A DNA stretch of 8,142 nucleotides, from assembly GCA_964446285.1 (NCBI GenBank), contig CAYUNT010000200.1, positions 1-8,142 of the forward strand, read 5' to 3'. The stretch comes from CAYUNT01 sp964446285 (GTDB taxonomy: Bacteria; Sumerlaeota; Sumerlaeia; SLMS01; CAYUNT01). A program made the position numbers and the translations under genes. Shown here piece after piece: positions 1 to 5,993 of the stretch; within the stretch, counting starts at the first letter, position 1, and each line of letters begins with the position of its first letter. The notes beneath the pieces are model-generated. The model did no database searches and was not told where the DNA came from. It was given only the letters and a program-made list of their open reading frames with translations.

Positions 1-41
1 TTCCGCGAAAACCGTGACAGGCGATTGGGAACACGATCAAA

Positions 42-56
42 GGAAAATGGTATAAT
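42..56 (+). promoter_or_regulatory. Candidate extended -10 promoter
   Basis: TATAAT lies at 51-56 and is preceded by TGG at 48-50, giving the extended -10 form TGnTATAAT. No good -35 is present at 17 bp (GGAACA at 28-33 matches only half the consensus), which extended -10 promoters tolerate. Transcription would start near 63 and run through the hairpin at 120-156 toward the 3' end of the minus-strand yifB gene. No convincing plus-strand gene follows, so the product would be a short or antisense RNA. The call rests on motif match alone. Confidence 0.35.
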
Positions 57-93
57 CCTAAAAACGGCAGATGAGACCAAGAAAGGCACGAAA

Positions 94-175
94 AGGAATG
101 AAACAGAAGGATTTTTTTGCAGAATTCGGTTCACCCGCTGGGTGAATCGAATTCTGAAGAAAATCATTCCCCTTT
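94..175. repeat. Strong hairpin / imperfect inverted repeat
   Basis: The arms 120-136 and 140-156 are complementary over 17 bp with one mismatch around a 3-nt loop (GCT). Weaker complementarity continues outward: GATTTT at 110-115 with AAAATC at 160-165, and GGAATGA at 95-101 with TCATTCC at 164-170. It lies about 130 bp beyond the yifB stop. On the minus strand the stem is followed by an A run, not a T run, so it is not a classical intrinsic terminator for yifB. It could be a dispersed palindromic repeat or an RNA structure in a transcript from the promoter at 42-56. Confidence 0.6.
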
Positions 176-286
176 TCGTTATTTTCGCGTTTTTCGCGGC
201 TGGAAATGCTTTTTCCAGGTTCAGTGGATTCGAGGAGCAGAGACAGGCAAAGATGACGTTTTGTATGGGAAAAGCCCTGTTGCGGA

Positions 287-1843
287 CTATACTTCCCAGA
301 ATTTGCGGTCGAGCGTGCGGTATTGAAGCGCTTCGGCAACGTGTTCGGTTTTGATCGCGTCGCTGCCGGCCAGATCGGCAATCGTGCGCGAGACCTTGCG
401 CAGGCGGTCATACGTCCGGGCGGAAAAACCAAACGACTGAATTGCCTGTTCCAGAGTCGCTTGGGCGTCCGGTTCCAGTTGGCAATACTGGCCAATCATT
501 TTCGATGACATTTGCGCGTTGCAATAAATGCGCCGCCGTCCTTCGTGCGCCGCAAAGCGCTCGAGCTGGCGCTTGCGGGCGAGGTTCACGCGCTCGCGGA
601 TCGTTGCGCTCGAATCCCCCGAACGCCGCTTCTTCAAATCCTCAAGGGGCACAGCTGGAACATCGACATGCAAGTCTATGCGATCGAGCAGCGGCCCGCT
701 GATTTTAGCCCGATACCGCTGAATCGCAAAAGGCTGGCAGCGGCACGGAATTGTCGGATGCCCATAGTATCCGCAGGGGCACGAGTTTAGTGCGGCGCAT
801 AGCGTGAAACGGGCGGGATATGATAGCGACATGCTGGCGCGCGCGATGTGCACGACGCCGTCTTCGAGCGGCTGGCGCAAAACCTCAAGCACGTCGCGCT
901 CGAATTCGGGGAGTTCGTCGAGAAAAAGCACGCCGCAATGCGCGAGCGACACTTCGCCCGGACGCGGCACGCTCCCGCCTCCAATCAGCGCGATATTTGA
1001 AATCGTGTGGTGCGGCGAGCGAAACGGGCGGGTCCCAATGAGCGGCCGCCCCTTCAATTCTCCTGCGATGGAGTGGATTTTCGTAACCTCGATGATTTCC
1101 TGGAAAGTCATTTCGGGCAGGATCGTCGGCAGCCGTTTGGCGAGCATCGTTTTGCCCGACCCTGGAGTGCCGATCATCAGGATGTTGTGTCCGCCCGCCG
1201 CCGCGACCTCCATCGCCCGCTTGGCCACTTCCTGGCCCTTGACTTCCTGGAAATCCTCCGTGTCCTGCCGCGACCTGGAAAGAAGCGACTCTCGATCCAC
1301 GCGCTGAGGTGGAATTTCGTGTTGGGCGGAAAGAAACGCCGCGGCTTCCTTCAGGGTCTCGACGCCTATAACCTCGATGCCGTCCACGAGGGCGGCTTCT
1401 TCGGCATTCGGTTTCGGAACGATGATGCCCGCAAATCCCTGATCGCGCACTCCCACCGCCAGCGGCAGAACGCCGGGAATGGCCTTAACCATGCCTTCAA
1501 GCGACAGTTCGCCCACCACGACATATCGGGCGAGGCGTTCGCTGCGCAGATGATCCGAGGCGGCCAGCACGGCGAGCGCAATGGGCAGATCGTAGAATGC
1601 CCCTTCTTTCTTCACATCCGCCGGGGCGAGGTTGATCGTCGTCAGCACATTGCCAAGGAAATACCCGGAATTTCGCAAGGCCGACCGCACGCGTTCGCGG
1701 CTTTCGCGCACGGACGCATCGGGCAGGCCGACGATCATAAAAACGTTTTTGTCGAGGCCGCTAGATTTTACGACGTCGGCTTCCACCAAGACGGCGTATG
1801 GCTCGATGCCCAAGACGGCCTGAGAATGGACTTTGGCGATCAT
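287..1843 (-). CDS. yifB: YifB/ComM family Mg-chelatase-like AAA+ ATPase
   Basis: This cytoplasmic AAA+ ATPase belongs to the YifB/ComM family. In naturally competent bacteria ComM is a hexameric helicase that promotes branch migration when donor DNA is integrated; elsewhere the role is less clear. The 518 residues fit the usual 500-510. An N-terminal ChlI-like domain spans about 1-170. The AAA core has Walker A GTPGSGKT at 225-232, Walker B VLFLDE at 305-310, a paired-cysteine segment (C355, C357, C367, C369) and the SGPLLDRID motif at 382-390 with the likely arginine finger. A C-terminal lid (about 410-518) contains the FSARTYDRLRKVSRTIADL segment. The start MIAKVHSQAVLG matches family N-termini, although no clear Shine-Dalgarno precedes it. 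The isomerase-like gene lies upstream on the same strand, but 285 bp and a probable terminator separate them, so co-transcription is doubtful. The family call is secure; the competence role is not shown here. Confidence 0.95.
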   Translation of the reverse strand: MIAKVHSQAVLGIEPYAVLVEADVVKSSGLDKNVFMIVGLPDASVRESRERVRSALRNSGYFLGNVLTTINLAPADVKKEGAFYDLPIALAVLAASDHLRSERLARYVVVGELSLEGMVKAIPGVLPLAVGVRDQGFAGIIVPKPNAEEAALVDGIEVIGVETLKEAAAFLSAQHEIPPQRVDRESLLSRSRQDTEDFQEVKGQEVAKRAMEVAAAGGHNILMIGTPGSGKTMLAKRLPTILPEMTFQEIIEVTKIHSIAGELKGRPLIGTRPFRSPHHTISNIALIGGGSVPRPGEVSLAHCGVLFLDELPEFERDVLEVLRQPLEDGVVHIARASMSLSYPARFTLCAALNSCPCGYYGHPTIPCRCQPFAIQRYRAKISGPLLDRIDLHVDVPAVPLEDLKKRRSGDSSATIRERVNLARKRQLERFAAHEGRRRIYCNAQMSSKMIGQYCQLEPDAQATLEQAIQSFGFSARTYDRLRKVSRTIADLAGSDAIKTEHVAEALQYRTLDRKFWEV

Positions 1844-1999
1844 GGTGCTGGCGATTGCAGGATGCGAACAGCGCCCCGCGCAATTTCGGCGGGCGCCGGA
1901 ATGGGTCTTCCACCGGGCCGCGGACAGTCTTCTGTCAACGCTCCGCCCATTTCATATCGGCAGAAGACGCCCCAAGGCAATCGAATCCACATCGCCCCC

Positions 2000-2121
2000 A
2001 GGCAACAGGCAGGAACTGTTCAAAGTGCCGGAAAAATCTTGGGCGAGACGCCCAAGCCACCGGAATCACGGGCAAGATGCCCGTGCCACCAGTAACTTTG
2101 AACAGTTCCTGAGGCAACAGG
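2000..2121. mobile_element. MITE/REP-like miniature element with TIRs and flanking direct repeats
   Basis: A 102-bp unit (2010-2111) is bounded by perfect 17-bp terminal inverted repeats, CAGGAACTGTTCAAAGT at 2010-2026 and its complement at 2095-2111. It is flanked by a 10-bp direct repeat AGGCAACAGG at 2000-2009 and 2112-2121, which looks like a target-site duplication. Inside are two modules with a 29-bp offset, each a 7-bp stem with a 5-nt loop followed by CCACC: 2038-2056 (stem CTTGGGC) and 2067-2085 (stem CACGGGC). Read on the minus strand each hairpin is preceded by GGTGG, like the conserved foot of REP elements moved by RAYT transposases. No transposase is encoded, so it would be non-autonomous. 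It begins a few bases past the stop codon of the isomerase-like gene. Confidence 0.7.
2032..2056 (-). terminator. Likely intrinsic terminator of the isomerase-like gene
   Basis: On the minus strand the stem CTTGGGC / GCCCAAG with loop GTCTC is followed directly by ATTTTT. This is the form of a Rho-independent terminator, about 75 nt past the stop codon at 2129-2131. It is one of the two hairpins of the miniature element, so the element may have supplied the terminator. The stem is short (7 bp) and the T run is only five, so termination may be partial. Confidence 0.5.
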
Positions 2122-2128
2122 CACCGTG

Positions 2129-3280
2129 TTATCTCTTCCGCAGCGGCGGGAGTTTGGGGAGGATTTTCGGATTTCGCGCGCGGGCGCGGATCAAATAGGC
2201 CTCGAGCCATCCGCGGGCGCGGTCAGGCTGGTTCACGGCAAACAAAATCGACTCGTGATCGAGGCTGTTGATGCGGTCGTTGGCGGCGCGCAAGGCGTCC
2301 ATGTTGATCGACAGCGCCACATCGACCGGCATCCGCTCGGGATTGATGTCGATGCCGAAATAGCCCTGAAAGCCGTGCATTTTCAGCACGTAAAGCAGCG
2401 CCTCTGTCTGTTCGGGCGAAATCACGCCGACATTGAGGTCCTGATCGTAATTGCCAAGCGGCTGGCTGTTCCAATGCGTGTGCGCGAGCCGCCCCTCGGA
2501 CAGCGGCCAGGCAAAGGCGGCCGGCAAGTCCTCGTAGCCCATGATGACGTGGCCGATCTCGGGATTCATGCCGAAAAGCGCATGTCCTTCGCGCAGAAGG
2601 CGGCGGTTCTCGCGGTGTTTGAGGCGCTCCTCGACCATGCGTGCGAGCAACATCCCTTCGGCGGTTGTGCCGAAAAGTATGCGCCCGCGCGGCTCGTAGG
2701 GTTTTGGCTCGATGGCCACGCGCACGCCCGGCGCGGCGTCCATCGCCTTGGCCAGCCCATCGGCAAAACGGTCGCGCATCGCGGCAAAATCGATCCCAAA
2801 CGGATTCTCGTAGCCGTCGATTCCCGGCCAGACGACGGCAAAATCTGTTTCGAGTTCCCTGTTGAGCTGGAATGCCTCGATGGCGCGTTCGATGGCGGCG
2901 CGGCGCGGCGCGGGCAATGGATTGGAGAGCGATCCCCACTCGAACTGCTCGTCCCAGAAAAGCAGCGGAATCACAGTCAGGATGCGCACGCCCGAATCGC
3001 GGGCGAAAGACTTCCAAAGGTCGAGGTTCTCTGCGTTGATCTCGTTGGGGTAATGCGCCTCGATGCCCCTGAGTCCCCGCGGGGCGAGGCGGGCGGCGAT
3101 TTCCAGGCGCTGTTCGATCGAGCGCGGCGGGCCATACGGCGCATGAAAACGCCCTCCGCCCGGGGAAAAGAACCATATTCCAGCGGAAAACTTGAGATCG
3201 AGTTCGAAGGTTTTCAGATGTTCGAGAAGTTCCTCGGGGGAACGGCGGATGGCCTGGGGGCGAAGATCGGGGAGCGCCAT
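2129..3280 (-). CDS. Xylose-isomerase-like TIM-barrel sugar isomerase/epimerase
   Basis: The 383-residue protein aligns by eye with actinobacterial class I xylose isomerase (about 388 residues) along its length. Shared landmarks are KFSAGIW at 30-36, H76 (catalytic His54 region), W151 (Trp137 region), IEPKPYEPRG at 190-199 with E191 and K193, NPEIGH at 239-244 with E241 and H244, YDQD at 278-281 with D279 and D281, and D311 in GIDINPER. Two changes stand out: the metal ligand Asp245 is replaced by H269 (HTHWN), and Asp57 by N79. A His at the former position is typical of L-rhamnose isomerase and D-tagatose 3-epimerase. The expected role is metal-dependent isomerisation or epimerisation of a sugar in the cytoplasm; the substrate cannot be named. 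The start is supported by AAAGGAG seven bases upstream. A LacI-type palindrome lies 66-85 bp before the start. Confidence 0.85.
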   Translation of the reverse strand: MALPDLRPQAIRRSPEELLEHLKTFELDLKFSAGIWFFSPGGGRFHAPYGPPRSIEQRLEIAARLAPRGLRGIEAHYPNEINAENLDLWKSFARDSGVRILTVIPLLFWDEQFEWGSLSNPLPAPRRAAIERAIEAFQLNRELETDFAVVWPGIDGYENPFGIDFAAMRDRFADGLAKAMDAAPGVRVAIEPKPYEPRGRILFGTTAEGMLLARMVEERLKHRENRRLLREGHALFGMNPEIGHVIMGYEDLPAAFAWPLSEGRLAHTHWNSQPLGNYDQDLNVGVISPEQTEALLYVLKMHGFQGYFGIDINPERMPVDVALSINMDALRAANDRINSLDHESILFAVNQPDRARGWLEAYLIRARARNPKILPKLPPLRKR

Positions 3281-3287
3281 GGAATAA

Positions 3288-3294
3288 CTCCTTT
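3288..3294 (-). promoter_or_regulatory. Ribosome binding site of the isomerase-like gene
   Basis: AAAGGAG on the minus strand lies seven bases before the ATG at 3280-3278. It is a near-consensus Shine-Dalgarno and fixes this start. Confidence 0.8.
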
Positions 3295-3345
3295 ATTCTA
3301 TCCTTTTCTGCTTAGCCGGGACATTGCGAACGCACGGAATGGAGA

Positions 3346-3365
3346 GAGCGTAACCGGTTACGCTC
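3346..3365. promoter_or_regulatory. Perfect 20-bp palindrome, LacI-family-type operator
   Basis: GAGCGTAACCGGTTACGCTC reads identically on both strands over all 20 bases. The core TAACCGGTTA with a central CG fits the operator style of LacI/GalR repressors of sugar genes. It lies 66-85 bp upstream of the isomerase-like start and about 380 bp before the lipoprotein start, so the former is the more likely target. No regulator gene is in the window. The palindrome is certain; the regulator family is inferred. Confidence 0.6.
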
Positions 3366-3549
3366 GCCAAGTGAAGCCGACGGAGAGAGTAGCACGGCGC
3401 GCAATCACTTCGCCTCTCCAATCATCAAATTTAACCGCATCGAGTCCTGCGCGATCAAGGCATGAATCACTTTGGGCAGATTGTTTCAATCGGCGGCCAG
3501 TAGGACCTATTTCTCCAATAAGTGCCGTCAGGAAGACCAACGCCGCCTT

Positions 3550-3650
3550 TCCCGCGCGCTCGCACGCGCGCACACGGCGATTTTACCGAAGAGCGAGTGC
3601 GGAGCCTCGCGATCCCACGCGCTCGCACGCGCGCACACGGCGATTTTGCC
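3550..3650. repeat. Direct repeat, 63-bp period
   Basis: Segments 3550-3587 and 3613-3650 match at 36 of 38 bases, including an unbroken 30-base match (3555-3584 and 3618-3647). The offset is 63 bp, a multiple of three. The intervening part, 3593-3624, recurs as a perfect 32-base reverse complement at 4507-4538, beyond the lipoprotein gene. The sequence is rich in CGCG and GCAC steps and looks like a dispersed repeat family rather than coding DNA. Confidence 0.8.
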
Positions 3651-3725
3651 TGTCATCGCTTCAATGGCCGCAGCGTCTGATCGTATGCAAGGAATGAACG
3701 AATGCTTCTTTCGGCATTTGAAAAC

Positions 3726-3731
3726 AGGAGG
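3726..3731 (+). promoter_or_regulatory. Ribosome binding site of the lipoprotein gene
   Basis: A full AGGAGG lies ten bases before the ATG at 3742. It chooses this start over the upstream in-frame ATGs inside and after the repeat. Confidence 0.75.
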
Positions 3732-3741
3732 CGAGAAGGCG

Positions 3742-4380
3742 ATGGGTAACACTTTGGAAATGCAACGACGGTGTAGGTTGATTCTTTTGTCGCTGGCGGG
3801 GATTCTGTTTTCGTCGTGCGCGTGGCACAAATCTTCGGCGATTGTTCAAAGAGGGTGGCTCGAACCAGCTTCGTTCACGCAAATGCTCACGAACAATCCC
3901 CAAACCCTCCAGGCGGGCGACCGTCAGGCGCCGGAATTTCGCGTGCATCCAATCGCCATGCTGCCGACGGAAATCGCACGCCATTCCACGACGACTTTTC
4001 CGCTAACCCTGGAGGCCGTTCCCGTTCTCGCTGCTCTGCGGATGTCGATATGGCATCAAGGCACGGATCAGAAGCCTGTGATCCGGGTAAATGGCGTCGA
4101 GGCGGGAACGCTCGAGCCGGCTTTCCCCAGTCTGGCCGAGCGAAACTATGTGTTCTTTGTTTTTGCCAATTCCGACGGATCGAAAAACACCCAGGTGGAT
4201 TATCAGGGCTGGCTTCCGGCGGTATGTTTCATCAACGGCGCTTTATTGAAACAGGGCGAAAATACAATTACCCTGAGCGTGGAAACGGATCAGGTGAAAA
4301 TTCGCGATGTTGAGGTCGAGGCCATCTACGCAACCGGCCCCCTTGACACTGTCCATGACTTTTCCAAGAGCGGGAATTGA
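3742..4380 (+). CDS. Small putative lipoprotein with a possible jelly-roll domain
   Basis: I do not recognise a named family. The 212-residue product starts with charged residues (QRRCR), then a hydrophobic stretch LILLSLAGILFSS and Cys26, which together resemble a lipoprotein signal peptide. The -3 residue is Phe, so the lipobox is not canonical. The mature part is beta-rich. Segments such as VIRVNGVEAGTLEP (about 113-126) and LLKQGENTITLSVE (about 168-181) recall galactose-binding-like jelly rolls of glycoside hydrolases, where an NG turn is followed by a GEN-x-I strand. No catalytic motif is visible. It is expected to be membrane-anchored and to face the periplasm or cell surface. An inverted pair of repeats flanks the gene. 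A longer frame reaching back to 3472 exists but crosses the repeat and lacks a ribosome site. That the gene is real is fairly sure; its function is unknown. Confidence 0.75.
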   Translation: MGNTLEMQRRCRLILLSLAGILFSSCAWHKSSAIVQRGWLEPASFTQMLTNNPQTLQAGDRQAPEFRVHPIAMLPTEIARHSTTTFPLTLEAVPVLAALRMSIWHQGTDQKPVIRVNGVEAGTLEPAFPSLAERNYVFFVFANSDGSKNTQVDYQGWLPAVCFINGALLKQGENTITLSVETDQVKIRDVEVEAIYATGPLDTVHDFSKSGN

Positions 4381-4506
4381 AAGACACCCTGCTTGGAACA
4401 CAAACGCCTATCTGCCATGGCGCGGAAAACAAGCGGAAACGAAAAATAAAATTTCGGTTGGCGTTGTGCGGAGACTCTTGCGAAAGGATTTCCCTCGCGT
4501 GCGTGG

Positions 4507-4538
4507 GAGCGCGTGGGATCGCGAGGCTCCGCACTCGC
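4507..4538 (-). repeat. Inverted copy of the 3593-3624 repeat
   Basis: These 32 bases are the exact reverse complement of 3593-3624. Similarity continues with small differences on both sides (4496-4506 and 4539-4545). The two copies lie about 880 bp apart and bracket the lipoprotein gene in opposite orientation. Confidence 0.8.
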
Positions 4539-4569
4539 GCTCTTCCCCTAAAAGCGCCACCATGCAAAT

Positions 4570-4588
4570 CACGGGTGAGACGCCCGCG
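4570..4588. repeat. Degenerate hairpin of the GAGAC-loop family
   Basis: CACGGGT, loop GAGAC, then GCCCGCG resembles the hairpins of the element at 2000-2121: the loop GAGAC is the same as at 2045-2049, and the left arm is close to the stem at 2067-2073. The pairing has one mismatch and one wobble. CTCCT follows in place of CCACC. It is probably an old solitary copy. Confidence 0.45.
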
Positions 4589-4737
4589 CTCCTATTTCAC
4601 CGCGCCTTTGCACAAGGCGGATTCGCCCCAGATGAATATGCAAACGGCAATTTTCACTGGGGGAGTTCACGCGAAGCAGGTCCGCACAATTCTCACAGGC
4701 ACGAAGCCTGATTTACTTTTCTTCGGAACATAGAACC

Positions 4738-5796
4738 ATGACGACCGAATCCACAGCAGCCAGCGACAAACTGAAAGCCCTCGTGGCGGAAGCGGAGCAA
4801 TTGCTTCCGGATTTCCTTCGCGATGCGGCTGGCGTCAAATCCACCGCCCAGATCGAGGAACTGCGCCTGCGTTATCTAGGCAAAAAAGGGCGCATCTCGG
4901 CCCTGATGAAATCGTTTGGCGCGCTCAGCCCCGAGGAGCGTCCGCTGGCCGGTAAGGCGATCAACGAGCAAAAAGACCGCATCCTGGCCGAACTCGAACA
5001 CCGCGCCGAGGATTTCGGAAAGGCCGAGGCGATCGAGCGCATGATGAAGGAATCGCTCGACGTCACGCTGCCCGGAACCGCCCCGCGCCGCGGACGCCTG
5101 CATCCGCTGACGCAAGTCCGCGGACGCATCGAGTCGATCTTCACCTCGATGGGCTTCGAGGTCGTTGAAACAATGGAAATCGAGGATGACTGGCACAATT
5201 TCGAGGCGTTGAACCTCCCGCCGGATCATCCCGCGCGCGATATGCAAGACACGTTTTACGTGGATGGCGGGCGTCTGCTGCGCACTCACACCTCGCCGGC
5301 GCAGATTCGCACAATGCTCAAGCGCAATCCGCCGCTCGCGATCATTTGCCCCGGCAAGGTGTATCGGTGCGACTCGGACATCACGCATTCGCCCATGTTC
5401 CACCAGGTCGAGGGGCTGATGATCGACAAAGGCATCGGCTTCGGCCACCTGAAAGGCGTTTTGACGGAATTTGTCCAGGCTCTGTTTGGCGCCGGCATCC
5501 CGACGCGGTTCCGCCCGTCGTTCTTCCCCTTCACGGAGCCATCGGCGGAAGTGGATATGGGGTGTCCGTTCTGCGGACAGAAGGGCTGCCGCATCTGCGG
5601 GCAAAGCGGTTGGATCGAGATTCTCGGCAGCGGCATGGTGCATCCCCAGGTGCTTAAGAACGTCGGATTCGATCCGGCGATCTGGTCGGGCTTCGCGTTC
5701 GGAATGGGCATTGAGCGCATAACGATGATTAAATACGGCATCGACGACATCCGCCTGTTCTACGAAGGCGACCAGCGTTTTCTGGCGCAATTTTAG
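4738..5796 (+). CDS. pheS: Phenylalanyl-tRNA synthetase alpha subunit
   Basis: PheS forms the catalytic half of the alpha2-beta2 enzyme that charges tRNA-Phe in the cytoplasm. The 352 residues match the long bacterial form. An N-terminal helical coiled-coil part (about 1-105) precedes the class II catalytic core, which has LHPLTQVRGRIESIFTSMGF at 121-140, RTHTSPAQIR at 182-191, YRCDSDITHSPMFHQVEG at 209-226, the Phe-rich FRPSFFPFTEPSAEVD at 258-273 and motif 3 GFAFGMGIER at 318-327. Four cysteines (276, 279, 284, 287) form a CxxC-x4-CxxC knuckle found in many bacterial PheS proteins. The end FYEGDQRFLAQF is typical. The start agrees with the family, but no good Shine-Dalgarno is seen. The partner pheT does not follow, although the two genes are usually adjacent; the next gene, 197 bp downstream, is unrelated. 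Confidence 0.97.
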   Translation: MTTESTAASDKLKALVAEAEQLLPDFLRDAAGVKSTAQIEELRLRYLGKKGRISALMKSFGALSPEERPLAGKAINEQKDRILAELEHRAEDFGKAEAIERMMKESLDVTLPGTAPRRGRLHPLTQVRGRIESIFTSMGFEVVETMEIEDDWHNFEALNLPPDHPARDMQDTFYVDGGRLLRTHTSPAQIRTMLKRNPPLAIICPGKVYRCDSDITHSPMFHQVEGLMIDKGIGFGHLKGVLTEFVQALFGAGIPTRFRPSFFPFTEPSAEVDMGCPFCGQKGCRICGQSGWIEILGSGMVHPQVLKNVGFDPAIWSGFAFGMGIERITMIKYGIDDIRLFYEGDQRFLAQF

Positions 5797-5807
5797 CATC
5801 CGCGCAT

Positions 5808-5852
5808 AAAAAGGCCCGGGCTGGAAGGGGGCGGATTCCAGTCTCTGGGGCC
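5808..5852 (-). terminator. Hairpin with T run on the minus strand
   Basis: CTGGAA at 5821-5826 pairs with TTCCAG at 5836-5841, and GGCCC at 5813-5817 with GGGCC at 5848-5852, giving an imperfect stem. Five A's at 5808-5812 become TTTTT on the minus strand directly after the stem. This would stop antisense transcription entering pheS from the right. On the plus strand no T run follows, so it is not a clear terminator for pheS. Confidence 0.25.
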
Positions 5853-5972
5853 GGCAAGAAACGGCATTGCATATACCGGGCGGGAAAAGTCCGTTTGCGC
5901 TCCACGGCAGTTTTCCTTCATTGTAAGAGAAACGTTGTGGGCAGGGACCGCCCCGCGCCACTGACTTGCCTT

Positions 5973-5982
5973 GGGGAGAAGG
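5973..5982 (+). promoter_or_regulatory. Ribosome binding site choosing the start at 5994
   Basis: GGGGAGAAGG lies 11 bases before the ATG at 5994. The frame is open back to an ATG at 5895, but that extension has no ribosome site and no resemblance to the family, so 5994 is preferred. Confidence 0.55.
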
Positions 5983-5993
5983 CCCCGCACGCC

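Larger units (their letters stand above)
3281..3741. other. Divergent intergenic region (461 bp)
   Basis: This spacer separates the minus-strand isomerase-like gene from the plus-strand lipoprotein gene and must carry promoters for both. It contains the palindrome at 3346-3365 and the 63-bp-period repeat at 3550-3650. I found no pair of -35 and -10 boxes good enough to call in either direction. The open frame running through 3472-3741 in phase with the lipoprotein is judged non-coding, because it consists largely of the repeat and the Shine-Dalgarno lies further downstream. Confidence 0.6.
4381..4737. other. Intergenic region with repeats before pheS (357 bp)
   Basis: No gene is supported here; overlapping plus-strand frames show no recognisable protein features. 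The spacer holds the inverted repeat copy (4507-4538), a degenerate hairpin of the miniature-element family (4570-4588), a perfect 6-bp stem with a 5-nt loop at 4603-4619 (CGCCTT / AAGGCG), and a 5-bp stem CAGGC / GCCTG at 4696-4710 followed by a T-rich stretch just before pheS. The last two could be leader structures of pheS, but the stems are short. No clear promoter was seen. Confidence 0.55.

Noticed and set aside
1933..1938. Perfect TTGACA on the minus strand upstream of yifB
   Set aside because: No -10-like hexamer occurs at 16-19 bp from it, so a promoter cannot be called.
1007..2095. Plus-strand open frame of 362 codons antisense to yifB
   Set aside because: The opposite strand encodes an intact YifB with Walker motifs, and this frame runs into the repeat element.
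3550..3650. CRISPR-like array
   Set aside because: There are only two copies of the unit and no regular spacers. The interval is itself part of the repeat family and recurs inverted at 4507-4538.
2126..3697. Plus-strand open frame of 523 codons antisense to the isomerase-like gene
   Set aside because: It is a shadow of a GC-rich gene. The minus-strand product has clear xylose isomerase motifs, while this frame has no recognisable motif.
3472..3741. N-terminal extension of the lipoprotein frame
   Set aside because: It translates the 63-bp repeat, would bury the signal peptide inside the protein, and has no ribosome site, while AGGAGG precedes 3742.
4632..4733. Possible Phe-containing leader peptide before pheS, ending in LLFFGT
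   Set aside because: It has only three Phe codons in about 33, no ribosome site, and the only nearby hairpin precedes the Phe codons, so an attenuator is not supported.
5895..5993. N-terminal extension of the GKRP-like protein
   Set aside because: There is no ribosome site or family similarity in the extension, whereas GGGGAGAAGG precedes the ATG at 5994.
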